A stretch of 64,000 bases of DNA from RBG-13-51-18 sp050014095. GTDB taxonomy: Bacteria > Chloroflexota > Dehalococcoidia > Dehalococcoidales > RBG-16-60-22. The stretch spans positions 293,023 to 357,022 of the forward strand of contig JBEKDZ010000002.1 of NCBI GenBank assembly GCA_050014095.1, given 5' to 3'. The first letter of the stretch is position 1; every line of letters starts with the position of its first letter. The notes beneath the pieces were generated by a model. That model saw only the letters and a program-made list of their open reading frames with translations, ran no database searches and had not been told where the DNA came from. Positions 43,513 through 52,119 of the stretch are shown here, piece after piece. The position numbers were made by a program, and so were the translations under genes.

Positions 43513-43605
43513 AAAATCTCCCTTAATCCCTCTTTTATAAAGAGGGAAACGTAAGAAGGAATAATTACTTCTCCCTTTGTAAAAGGGAGAGAAGAGAGGG
43601 ATTTT
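43513..43605. repeat. Palindromic repeat, AAAATCTCCC...GAGGGATTTT family
   Basis: A full copy between two flavoprotein genes, with the usual CCCTCTTTTATAAAGAGGG and CTCCCTTTGTAAAAGGGAG hairpins. Confidence 0.85.
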
Positions 43606-43657
43606 GTCTTCAATTTCTCATTTTTATTTTTTATTTTTGAGATTTGCTTTTTGATTT

Positions 43658-44263
43658 TTACTTGGTGTGCGTCCCAAAGGCGCCCGGTCCCCTGGCAAAC
43701 TCCTCTGGGTATTTAAAGTTAAGTTTTACTAATGCCACCATCTGGCGTCCCAGTTTATTCAATTCTTCGAGGCACTTGGGCATCTTTTTAAGGTCGTCCG
43801 GGCCCATTAAGTAAGCGGAGACCTGGTTGGCGGGCAGCATGCGCCGCTGGATAATGTAATAGCTAAAGTCCTTAAGCGCGTCCACCATCCCCAGGCTGCC
43901 GCAGGAAGCCACCACACCGCAGACCTTATTGTTTAAGTTGCGTCCGGGCTGGTTGAGCGAAATCGTGCGGTCGATGACGGCTTTAGCCTGGGCGGTCATG
44001 CCCCAAAAGTATATCGGCGTCCCAAAGATGATGCCGTCGGCGGCAATCATTTTATCCTGTAATATCGCCACGTCGTCCTTGATGTGGCACTTGCCTGTCT
44101 TGGTGCAGCCCCAGCAGCCGTCGCAGGGCTGGATATTCTTGCCGGCGACGCTATATAGTTCGACCTCCGCGCCGTCCTTTTTAGCGGCGGCCAGAGCCTC
44201 ATTCAGCATGGCGACGGTGTTGCCGTCCTTACGGGGACTAAAAGATATGCCCAAAATTTTCAT
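43658..44263 (-). CDS. Iron-sulfur flavoprotein (NADPH-dependent FMN reductase family)
   Basis: A 201-residue protein starting MKILGISFSPRKDGNTVAML, with the FMN loop SPRKDGNT and the compact cysteine motif PCDGCWGCTKTGKC that binds a [4Fe-4S] cluster. Iron-sulfur flavoproteins of this type are common in anaerobes and may reduce oxygen, peroxide or quinones. AAAGGAG precedes the ATG. Confidence 0.9.
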   Translation of the reverse strand: MKILGISFSPRKDGNTVAMLNEALAAAKKDGAEVELYSVAGKNIQPCDGCWGCTKTGKCHIKDDVAILQDKMIAADGIIFGTPIYFWGMTAQAKAVIDRTISLNQPGRNLNNKVCGVVASCGSLGMVDALKDFSYYIIQRRMLPANQVSAYLMGPDDLKKMPKCLEELNKLGRQMVALVKLNFKYPEEFARGPGAFGTHTK

Positions 44264-44285
44264 GTTGATACTCCTTTGATTTAAT

Positions 44286-44505
44286 TTGCCTCACCCTGCC
44301 CTCTCCAAACAGAACAACAGATTAAAAACACGCTTCATTTGTTTGGAGAGGGGGATTAAAGGAGAGGGGGCTGCGCCCCCTCTCGCTGGTTACCCTCCTG
44401 TAAAGAGGGAGAAGTCTATTACTTCAAAATCCTACTCCATCTCCCTTTACGAAAGGGAGACGATAGATTGTCCCTCCTTCGTAAGGAGGGATTAAAGGAA
44501 GATTA
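44286..44505. repeat. Two adjacent repeat elements
   Basis: The gap 44264-44542 holds a CCTCTCCAAAC / GTTTGGAGAGGGGG hairpin with GGGGGCTGCGCCCCC (to about 44390), then a copy of the AAAATCC..GAAGATTA repeat at 44426-44505 with CTCCCTTTACGAAAGGGAG. No gene. Confidence 0.8.
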
Positions 44506-44542
44506 TGTTATTTGCTATTCCTCGAAAATAAAAACCTAATAC

Positions 44543-46402
44543 CTATTTATCGTACTCGCCGGGCGCATCGGGTAGCCCGCATTCGCTATCTTTACATTCA
44601 GCGCCGGCGGGATGCGCGCGCCATTTATCAACCGGAGCGCTACCGGAATAGCCGTAGTCCGCGCATTTCCACAAGGGGCTGGTCTCGCCGCCGACGACGA
44701 TGATATTGATATTCTCGGGGATATGATAGGGGGCTATCAGAGCGTCGTCCGGCAGCTTTTTCCAGGAAGCGTATGGCTCTACGCCGTTGTACGCCGCCGA
44801 TGCCACCAGCATGTCGATATAGTCGGTTTTCCAGAATTGCCCATTCTTCATCTTGATGTTCTTAGATAAATGCTTGCAGAAATCCAGTTTAGTCTTAAAG
44901 CCCTCGTTCTCTTTTAAGTTCCGGGCAACCAGCGGGTCCATGATAATCGTGGCCGAGGAGTTCAGCGGGGGCATCACCGATAGTTCTATGTTCAATTCTT
45001 CTGTTACCGACCGGTTAGAAGCCGCGCCGGTGCTGTTCACGAAAGTCCACCCCCTAAAGATGCTCACCACACTCTCTTCAGCCTTGAAGCCTTTGGTAAC
45101 ATGGAAAGGCTCCCAAACGCTCCGCTCCTCGTTTTCGGCGCAGCACATATTATTATAGGTATGGTTATTTCCCTGCGAGCTCCAAAGGGTCTGCCGGGGT
45201 TTGGCGAATCCATGAGCAATACTCATCAGCGTCCAGGCTCGGCCGATGACGGAGTTTGCCATATTGACCGCGCTGAACGCGCCGATACCGCAGTTCATGC
45301 CGATTTCATTGCGGATGGGTCCATTCACCAGAACCATCGCTTCGAAGGGCGTCGTCGAAGGCATCAGGGACGATTGCCGGGTAGCCGCGAGCGCCAGTAT
45401 CACCGGGAAATATTCCGGTTTGGCGCCAGCCATCACGGCAATAACGGCGATGTTGGAGACGGTATACTTCACCATCTCTCTGGTATCGAATTTGAATGAT
45501 TCGGCAACCACCTCATCCGGCGAGGCGCTGGTGCCGGCGAGCATTTTCTTCACCCGCTCCTCGGTGGGTAAAATAATCGGCAAGCCGTCAGTCCATCCCC
45601 TTTCGTAAAAGAGGCGCTGTAAATTATCTTCGGTATCCGGCTTGAGGAATAGCTCGGTAGGGGCGGTTTTTACCGCCACCGGCGCTCCCGCCGCTACCTT
45701 CTTCTCTTTTATCGGTTTGGTTAAAACGTCGATTATCTCGTCGATAACAGGTTTGCCGGTATCCGGGTCATTGCCGACGATATATTTATCCAGGGCTTCA
45801 GGAGATAGTCCGATAACCGGATGGGGCGTATAAATAAAGGGTATATTTTGTTTCGTGGTTCCCTGGTTCTCATCCGCCACGCTCTTGAACTGATAAGTGG
45901 AGACGGGTGCAACCGGGATGCTATATGTTCCTTCAAGCTTCCTGCTGCCGGCAGCGACCGCTGCCACACAGCCTGGTCAGCCCGCCACCCCGAGAACAAC
46001 GGCGTTTCCTTTAACTTTGACCTCTTCCCAGAGCTCGTTATTATCATCCATGAACACATTACCCGGCTTACGCTTGCGGATAGTGGTAACGGACGGCATG
46101 TTTTCTTTGAACCACTTTTGCAGCTGCAGCATAAACTGATAGCTGCCGCCGAAACCGGTATCCACGAGGTAAACGGTTTTTTTATCTAACGTGTCCAATC
46201 TCTTCGCCATAGCCGAGGAAGGCGGCGGAGGTGCCCCAAACCCTTGTGGAGGCCCGCCCCTGCTTGGCGGCGGTCCACCCTGACCTGGCGGTGGCATACC
46301 CCTACCCGGCGGAGCCGCACCCATACCGGGCGGAGGTCCAGCCGGACCCTTCTGGGCTCCAACTTCAGGACTCATTACGTTATCAAGCAGTTGAATTGTC
46401 AT
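44543..46402 (-). CDS. Selenoprotein, UGSC-family-like, with UPGC motif (TGA = Sec)
   Basis: Two open frames (46402-45977 and 44543 onward) are in the same frame and separated only by a TGA codon at 45979-45977. Read through as selenocysteine, they give one 619-residue protein with Sec at residue 142 in GVAG-U-PGC-VAAVAAGSRKLEG. A hairpin with a GGUC loop begins right after the TGA. Layout: a proline/glycine-rich tract at residues about 19-62; the Sec domain from about 73 (KKTVYLVDTGFGGSYQ) to 240; and a second domain from about 255 (LQRLFYERGWTDGLPIILP) to the end. The Sec domain resembles UGSC-containing selenoproteins, in which the motif is Sec-Gly-Ser-Cys; here it is Sec-Pro-Gly-Cys. A redox role is likely; the substrate is unknown. 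GGAGG precedes the ATG. It follows an SDR gene by 27 nt. Confidence 0.85.
45944..45979 (-). promoter_or_regulatory. Predicted bacterial SECIS element
   Basis: On the minus strand the TGA is followed by 11 nt and then GGCAGC-GGTC-GCTGCC, a perfect 6-bp stem with a 4-nt loop, 17 nt from the TGA to the loop. A lower stem GCTG/CAGC extends it across a small internal loop. The spacing and GGUC loop match the SelB-binding hairpin of E. coli formate dehydrogenase mRNA. Confidence 0.8.
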
Positions 46403-46429
46403 GCTATTCCTCCATGCGATTGTCCAGGG

Positions 46430-47398
46430 TTAGCTACTAAAGGGTCGATGGTCTTTGACCCAGGTTAAATCTTCTCTAGCTTTGCCCCAGCCAGCTTCGG
46501 CAGCGCCCTCCATCATAGGATTGGGGTGCTTCCTCATCTCTTCCATACGCTTTTTATTCTGCTCTTCCTGTCGCTTCATGCCTTCGGGAGTAGTATAATT
46601 TGCCATGCGCTCAACAATCCCCTTCATCATCTTTTCTGGTTCCGGCATCGGCATTACATAGAGCACATCGTCTTCAATCCCTTTCTTAAAGATATGCGCC
46701 AGCTCTACGGGGTCGATACCGTAAGAATAATGCTTATGCATAAACGCGATAGTCTTTTCATTAGTATTATAACCGGTTTGCGCCAGGTTTTTGGGTCGGG
46801 TATATGACGATTCACCGATGTTCGACCTGATGCCGCCCGGGCACAGGCAAGAGACGCCGATACCGTAAGGCTTGAGTGCCTGATGGTAGCTCTCCATGAG
46901 GTTAATCACCGCGGCTTTAGCGGCAGAATAGGGAGCGCAGCCCGATGTCCCCATTAATCCGCCCATCGAGGCAGTGGTAGCGATATGACCGCCTTTGCCG
47001 GCTTTAATCATCCTCGGGACGAAGGTAACCATACCGTTGATAACGCCGCCCAGACAGACCCCCATGACCCAGTCATAATCTTCAAATGTCGAGGCTTCGG
47101 CCGGCCCGAAGGCGTTGACGCCCGCGGTATTAAATAATAGTTGTGGCGGACTCCCATAAATCTTTTCCACCTCATCGGCGGCGGCGGCATATGCCTTGCG
47201 GTCGGTGATATCCAGCTTTATTGTATGAATCTGCACCTTTTTATCTTTAAAATACGCCTTTGCCTCATCCAGATGGTCCTGGCGAATATCGGCAATAACA
47301 ATCTTACAGCCTGCCTCGGAAAATACCTTTGCTTGACCGAATCCTGCGCCGGAGGCGCCACCAGTGATAAATGCAACCTTGCCCGCAAAATCTTTCAT
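46430..47398 (-). CDS. Short-chain dehydrogenase/reductase
   Basis: A 322-residue SDR with the NAD(P)-binding TGGASGAGFG motif, IATTASMGG (catalytic serine) and PYSAAKAAV (YxxxK). A C-terminal extension rich in Met, Glu and Lys (residues about 270-322) is longer than in typical SDRs. I chose the ATG at 47398 because it follows a GGAGG site and the SDR core starts there. It is the first gene of a two-gene unit with the selenoprotein, so both may act on the same substrate. Confidence 0.9.
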   Translation of the reverse strand: MKDFAGKVAFITGGASGAGFGQAKVFSEAGCKIVIADIRQDHLDEAKAYFKDKKVQIHTIKLDITDRKAYAAAADEVEKIYGSPPQLLFNTAGVNAFGPAEASTFEDYDWVMGVCLGGVINGMVTFVPRMIKAGKGGHIATTASMGGLMGTSGCAPYSAAKAAVINLMESYHQALKPYGIGVSCLCPGGIRSNIGESSYTRPKNLAQTGYNTNEKTIAFMHKHYSYGIDPVELAHIFKKGIEDDVLYVMPMPEPEKMMKGIVERMANYTTPEGMKRQEEQNKKRMEEMRKHPNPMMEGAAEAGWGKAREDLTWVKDHRPFSS

Positions 47399-47485
47399 AA
47401 TTTCCTCCGATATATTGTTATATAGCGTAATACAAATAGTAACATTTTGCAACTATTTCACTGATGCTATTCTCTTGTCTTTTTT

Positions 47486-47600
47486 TACCTCACCCTGCCC
47501 TCTCCAACCTCATCATTTATTTTTTCCCAACCCTTTTGGTTGGAGAGGGGATTTTTAGGAGAGGGGGCTGCGCTCCCTCTCGCTGGATATCCTCCTTTGG
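47486..47600. repeat. GC-rich hairpin repeat before mutS tails
   Basis: The 530-base gap 47399-47928 holds no intact gene. This part pairs CCCTCTCCAACC with GGTTGGAGAGGGG and contains GAGGGGGCTGCGCTCCCTC. The rest of the gap holds two copies of the mutS tail and two GTCATTCCC elements. Confidence 0.75.
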
Positions 47601-47618
47601 GGACGGGGGTAATAAGCG

Positions 47619-47677
47619 ATTACCCTCCCCTAATTTATTTTTTTCATAGTTGATTTAATGCTTCCAACATTTCAACC
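47619..47677 (-). pseudogene. Third, most decayed copy of the mutS 3' tail
   Basis: On the minus strand GGAAGCATTAAATCAACT matches the mutS tail codons LEALNKL, with a short deletion and in-frame stops after it. It is the farthest and most diverged of three copies. Confidence 0.65.
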
Positions 47678-47680
47678 GTC

Positions 47681-47779
47681 ATTCCCACGTAAGTGGGAAT
47701 CCATTCAATCTTTACCCCTTTTTCCCCTCTGGATTCCCGTTCTCGTATCAAGTACGGGACAAGCTTCACGGGAATGACG
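47681..47779. repeat. GTCATTCCC...GGGAATGAC element, long form
   Basis: Bounded by CGTCATTCCCACGTAAGTGG and CACGGGAATGACG, with CTGGATTCCCG inside. It separates the third and second copies of the mutS tail. Confidence 0.8.
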
Positions 47780-47785
47780 AAATGT

Positions 47786-47850
47786 TATTTATCCTTCTCC
47801 CAATTTCTTTTTAAGCTCGTAAAGTTTGTTTAAAGCCTCCGATACCCCAA
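47786..47850 (-). pseudogene. Second copy of the mutS 3' tail
   Basis: On the minus strand this encodes SEALNKLYELKKKLGEG and a stop, very close to the mutS C-terminus LEALNKLYELKKKMGD. It is not connected to any gene start. Confidence 0.85.
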
Positions 47851-47851
47851 C

Positions 47852-47923
47852 CGTCATTCCCACGCAAGTGGGAATCCAGTTCCCCTCTCCCCACCTGGAT
47901 TCCGTATCAAGTACGGAATGACA
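47852..47923. repeat. GTCATTCCC...GGAATGAC element, short form
   Basis: Starts GTCATTCCCACGCAAGTGGG and ends CCGTATCAAGTACGGAATGAC. It lies between the second mutS-tail copy and the real mutS stop codon. Confidence 0.8.
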
Positions 47924-47928
47924 CGATA

Positions 47929-50601
47929 CTAATCCCCCATCTTTTTCTTAAGCTCATACAATTTATTCAAAGCTTCCAGGGGTGTGAGGGAGTTGATATC
48001 TATATTGTCTAAAGCTTTTTCCAGCTCTGATTTCTCCCCAAAGAGGGGGATTTGCGCCGCTTTTTCCTTTTTCTTCAGCGGTCTAGCCTGTTTGCCGTCG
48101 GTTTCCAGCTCATCCAACACCTCACGAGCGCGGTGGAGTACCGCCTTGGGCAAGCCCGCCAGCTGCGCCACATGGATGCCGTAGCTCTTATCCACCCCAC
48201 CCGGCACGATTTTATGCAAAAAGATAACCCTGCCCGCTTCCTCGATAACGGCAACATTAAAGTTTTTCACGCGGGGAAGGTAACCGGCTAGAGAGACCAT
48301 CTCGTGGTAGTGGGTGGCAAAGACCGTGCGTGCGCCCAAGCCTTGATAGTTATGGATATATTCGGCGACGGCGCGGGCGATGGAAAGTCCATCATAAGTA
48401 CTGGTGCCCCGCCCGATTTCGTCGAGGATAAGGAGGGAGCGGGGGGTGGCGTTATTTAGGATATTGGCGGTCTCCACCATCTCCACCATGAAGGTGGACT
48501 GCCCGGCAGCGAGGTCATCCCGGGCACCGATACGCGTAAAAATACGGTCGACGATGCCGATTTTTGCCGATGCTGCCGGAACGAAACTGCCGATTTGCGC
48601 CAGCAGGACGATTAAAGCCACCTGTCTTAAGTAGGTAGACTTGCCGGACATGTTAGGTCCGGTGAGAACGATAAGCTGGGCGTCGTCGTTAGAGAGGAAA
48701 ATATCGTTGGGGACGAAGTTGCCCGCATCGAGGCTTCTCTCAACTACAGGATGCCTGCCCTGCTTGATGTCAATTATATTTCCATCATCCAGCGAGGGGC
48801 AGACATAGCTAAAGCTCACGGCGACCTCCGCTAGAGACGTAAAGACGTCCAGATGCGCGAGGGCGCTGCCCAGAGCTAAAATCTTATCGCTTTCCGCGGC
48901 AATCTGGCGGCAGACCCTACGGTATAAATCCATTTCCATCTGCTCGATACGGTCGCGGGCATTGAGAATCATGGACTCGTACTCTTTAAGCTCCGGCGTG
49001 AAGAACCGCTCGCCGTTGACAAGGGTCTGCTTGCGGATAAAGTCTTCCGGCACCTGCTTCAGGTTGGCGTTGGAGACCTCGATATAGTAGCCAAAAACGT
49101 TATTAAAGCCCACCTTCAAGTTCTTGATGCCGGTGCGCTCGCGCTCTTTAAGCTCTAATCCGGCGAGGTATTTTTTGGCGTTGCCGGAAACTTCGCGCAG
49201 ATTGTCCAGCTCCTCGGAAAAGCCGCGCTTGATAACCCCACCCTCCCCTAGACTAGATGTAGGCTCTTCAACGATGGCTTTTGAAATTAATTCAATGGGG
49301 GCGGGGAGGGACTTAAGCTCTTCTTTAAGCCAGTTAATGGCGTCTTTGCCTGCTCCGAGCGAAGTCGAGGGGTCATTCTGAGGGAGTCCCTCGGTTACTC
49401 TCGGGACGACCGAAGAATCCGTTTCTTGAGTGACGGATCCTTCGCTACGCTCAGGATGACATTCTAGAATTTCTTTAAGCTTCGGGATGACTTCCAGACT
49501 GCGGCGTAAAGTGACCAATTCACGCGGGATGGCTATTTCGCTCCGCACACGATTGATAAGGCGCTCCAAATCGGCGACATTTTTTAACATATCGACGATT
49601 TTACGTCGCTCCAGCGTCTTTCCCGTGAACCAAGTGATAGCGTCCTGCCTTTTGTTTAGCGCGGCGACGTCCAACAGGGGCTGACCCAGCCACTTTCTTA
49701 AGAGGCGGCCGCCCATGGGGGTTTTGGTAGCATCAATGATGGAGAGCAGAGAGCCTTCTATAGCCCCTGAGCGCGCGCCCTGGAAAATCTCAAGGTTACG
49801 CTGGGTCTGCTCATCCAGCGCCATAAAGCTATCCGTAGCGTAAGTGGCAAGACGGGTAAGCTGTCCCTTTACCGCCTTCTGCGTCTCCCCGATATAGTAG
49901 ACGATAGCGCCCGCCGCTCGTATTGCTAAAGGCAGGTTGGCGCAGCCGTAGCCCTCCAGCGTCGCCACACCAAAATGGTCGAGCAGCGCCTGGCGGGCAA
50001 CCTCCAAATCGAACCTGTAGCTATCGAGTCGGGTAATATTCCCATCCAAGCCCAGAACATCGATATCCGCTTTATCGGCGGCGATGACCTCGGAGGGGTT
50101 AAGGCGCTCCAGCTCGGTTTTCGCCCGCGCTAAAGGCAATTGAGTCACGGCGAACTCGCTGGTGGTGATGTCTACAAAGGCTAAACCGACCTCCCCTTCA
50201 CCCACCACCACGCTCACGAGGTAGTTATTGGTCTTGCTGTTTAAAAGGTTCGGCTCAACGACGGTGCCGGGCGTGACCAGTCGCACCACATCCCGCTCCA
50301 CAAGACCTTTAACCTCGCCGGGCTTGGTAAGCTGCTCGCAGATAGCCACCTTGTAGCCGCGATTGATGAGCTTCGCCAGATAGCTATCTAAAGCGTGGTA
50401 AGGTATGCCCGCCAGCGGAATCTTGTTGCCCTTGCCCATCTCCCGGGAGGTCAGCACAATCTCCAGCTCTTTAGAGGCGACGCGCGCGTCCTCGTCGAAG
50501 GTCTCGTAAAAATCCCCCAGGCGGAACAGCACGATGGCGTGCGGGTACTGCTTTTTAATGCGGAGGTACTGGCGGCGGATGGGGGTGACATCATCTTTCA
50601 T
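47929..50601 (-). CDS. mutS: DNA mismatch repair protein MutS, with an in-frame repeat insertion
   Basis: An 890-residue MutS. The mismatch-binding N-terminus begins with TPIRRQYLRIKKQYPHAIVL and includes FRLGDFYETFDEDA with the FYE mismatch motif. The ATPase shows LTGPNMSGKSTYLRQVALI and LLILDEIGRGTSTYDGL. Residues about 380-418 are foreign to the family: CHPERSEGS ... SLGAGKD, a translated palindromic repeat inserted in the core/lever domain. The rest is intact, so the protein may still work with this surface loop. Two decayed copies of its 3' end lie downstream. Confidence 0.95.
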   Translation of the reverse strand: MKDDVTPIRRQYLRIKKQYPHAIVLFRLGDFYETFDEDARVASKELEIVLTSREMGKGNKIPLAGIPYHALDSYLAKLINRGYKVAICEQLTKPGEVKGLVERDVVRLVTPGTVVEPNLLNSKTNNYLVSVVVGEGEVGLAFVDITTSEFAVTQLPLARAKTELERLNPSEVIAADKADIDVLGLDGNITRLDSYRFDLEVARQALLDHFGVATLEGYGCANLPLAIRAAGAIVYYIGETQKAVKGQLTRLATYATDSFMALDEQTQRNLEIFQGARSGAIEGSLLSIIDATKTPMGGRLLRKWLGQPLLDVAALNKRQDAITWFTGKTLERRKIVDMLKNVADLERLINRVRSEIAIPRELVTLRRSLEVIPKLKEILECHPERSEGSVTQETDSSVVPRVTEGLPQNDPSTSLGAGKDAINWLKEELKSLPAPIELISKAIVEEPTSSLGEGGVIKRGFSEELDNLREVSGNAKKYLAGLELKERERTGIKNLKVGFNNVFGYYIEVSNANLKQVPEDFIRKQTLVNGERFFTPELKEYESMILNARDRIEQMEMDLYRRVCRQIAAESDKILALGSALAHLDVFTSLAEVAVSFSYVCPSLDDGNIIDIKQGRHPVVERSLDAGNFVPNDIFLSNDDAQLIVLTGPNMSGKSTYLRQVALIVLLAQIGSFVPAASAKIGIVDRIFTRIGARDDLAAGQSTFMVEMVETANILNNATPRSLLILDEIGRGTSTYDGLSIARAVAEYIHNYQGLGARTVFATHYHEMVSLAGYLPRVKNFNVAVIEEAGRVIFLHKIVPGGVDKSYGIHVAQLAGLPKAVLHRAREVLDELETDGKQARPLKKKEKAAQIPLFGEKSELEKALDNIDINSLTPLEALNKLYELKKKMGD
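49348..49463. repeat. CATTCTGAGG...CTCAGGATGAC repeat inside mutS
   Basis: The ends GTCATTCTGAGGGAG and CGCTCAGGATGAC are inverted, and an added TGCTCCGAGCGAAGTCGAGG lies at one side. Its length of about 115 bases keeps the mutS frame open. The same family occurs outside genes near 1.33 and 52.3 kb. Confidence 0.85.
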
Positions 50602-50695
50602 TGTAAGGATATTTTACTTGAATAGAGGGAGAAAGGGAAGGGAGGGTGAACTGTTTCCGGATAAGTATCTGCTAAGTGAATAGCAGGAACTTAAA

Positions 50696-50724
50696 TTGGA
50701 TTTAAATACGTAATCGTGTATAAT
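50696..50724 (+). promoter_or_regulatory. Promoter of the AT-rich orphan gene
   Basis: TTGGAT (50696-50701), a 17-nt spacer and TATAAT (50719-50724). Only 15 nt remain to the ATG at 50740. Confidence 0.6.
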
Positions 50725-50739
50725 CGTGTTTAAAACGAG

Positions 50740-52029
50740 ATGAAATACCAAAAGCCTATTGAGAATGGAAGAGAATTTAGGGAAGTAGTCAGCGAACTCA
50801 TTAGTGGGGCAAATGAACTACTAGGTGAAGTAATACGTGACACCAAGCTGAGTGATAATAGAGCAAAAGCTCAAAAAACTCACTGGACAGAGCGTCATAG
50901 ACTCCAGGTATTGCTTGAAGCTGCCGAAGAAACGCAGAAAAGCGCACCGAATACAATAGTAGCCCCGTGGTTTTTGGCAGAACTGGCCGCAACATTAGAT
51001 GTTGTTCGCAAATGGAGGCAAAACCCGTGCTGGCCGGACATTGAGAAGTACCTTAAAGATAGAGAGGTTTTTAACCACACTATTGCAATGTTACATGTAG
51101 CTGAACACTTGAAAATGGGTGGTCACGACGTGCAAGTAGTCAAAGAGGGACTTGAACCTTCGCCTGATTTGATGCTGAAGGCTATAGGAGGGACCCAAGA
51201 AATGGTAGTCGTAGAATGCTACCAACCAGCAGCATTGCGTGGTAAACCTTTAAAATTGAACAGCAAAGATGCAGAAAACATAGTAGAGACCTCAATGGAA
51301 AAAGCCAAGCGACAAATAGGCAGTGATAAGCTTGGTATTATTGCAATATGTGGCTACAACCAATCAGCCCATAATTTGAAAATGCTGGGGCAGGTTGCTG
51401 AGAAGAGACTATATAAAACTGAACGAGTTAACTTTTGTGGCTTTTGGCTAATTATGTTAGGAGTCACATTTCACCAACTAGGTAACAAAATTTCTTTTCA
51501 AGCTTCAAGAAGTGCTGAGTTCATACAAAGTCCCGCCTATTTTGGTGAGGTTGATATAGTTGCTGAGGTGCCAACAAACAATCCAAATCTAATAAAAGGC
51601 AATCTCAGAGATATGACAACCGATGCACTCGTATCCGGAAATATGGAAAAAGAGCTAAGCGACGCAGAAACCGCATTACCAAATCTGATCGATATACCCC
51701 GCATAAAAGCAATTAAGCTAAATATTATTCAAAAGCCTGAAGGACTAACTAGGTCTGTTATACATGGAAAAGGCAGCAACCTTCCTCCACTATTCACGGG
51801 GCAAAGTAATATCAATTATCATTGTGGTCAATGCGGAGTAGTGTTGGTAGAGCACGCTTGGAAACAATCTCTCAATAATATCGTAATTCAATGCCCCAAG
51901 TGCCAATTATACAACGAGACGGCAATATTATCATTGCGTGACTATCCAACGGTATTACTTAGTCGTGGGGACTTCTATTTTTCAAATGCTGTCAAGCTTA
52001 AACCAGGTCGATGTCTTCGGGGAGAATAA
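50740..52029 (+). CDS. Unrecognised protein with zinc ribbon and possible PD-(D/E)xK-like core
   Basis: A 429-residue protein I do not recognise. Residues about 140-160 read LEPSPDLMLKAIG then MVVVECYQPA, arranged like the PD...(D/E)xK strand pair of restriction-type nucleases, but with Tyr in place of the lysine; KPLKLNS follows. Near the C-terminus CGQCG and CPKCQ, about 27 residues apart, form a zinc ribbon. It has no transmembrane segment. The gene is clearly richer in A and T than its neighbours, stands alone between mutS and a repeat-filled gap, and has its own strong promoter, which suggests recent acquisition. It could be a nuclease-like accessory or defence protein; this is a guess. 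Confidence 0.6.
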   Translation: MKYQKPIENGREFREVVSELISGANELLGEVIRDTKLSDNRAKAQKTHWTERHRLQVLLEAAEETQKSAPNTIVAPWFLAELAATLDVVRKWRQNPCWPDIEKYLKDREVFNHTIAMLHVAEHLKMGGHDVQVVKEGLEPSPDLMLKAIGGTQEMVVVECYQPAALRGKPLKLNSKDAENIVETSMEKAKRQIGSDKLGIIAICGYNQSAHNLKMLGQVAEKRLYKTERVNFCGFWLIMLGVTFHQLGNKISFQASRSAEFIQSPAYFGEVDIVAEVPTNNPNLIKGNLRDMTTDALVSGNMEKELSDAETALPNLIDIPRIKAIKLNIIQKPEGLTRSVIHGKGSNLPPLFTGQSNINYHCGQCGVVLVEHAWKQSLNNIVIQCPKCQLYNETAILSLRDYPTVLLSRGDFYFSNAVKLKPGRCLRGE

Positions 52030-52119
52030 TACTAAGTACTTGAAGAGATTTTGTCCCCTTTTGTTCTCTTCTTTCTTTTTCCTCCCCTTCTGCTTGGGGT
52101 GGGGGGTAAAGGGGTGGGT

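Noticed and set aside
45977..45979. TGA between two ORFs read as a stop codon giving a split gene or a pseudogene
   Set aside because: The frame is kept, the TGA lies in a UxxC motif, and a GGUC-loop hairpin follows at the right distance; selenocysteine explains all three.
46231..46468. Plus-strand ORFs opposite the Pro-rich part of the selenoprotein
   Set aside because: They are shadows of a low-complexity coding region on the other strand and have no start signals.
49200..49270. SSLGEGG segment of MutS as a second inserted repeat
   Set aside because: A glycine-containing loop before GVIKRGFSEELDNLR is normal in MutS proteins, so no insertion is needed to explain it.
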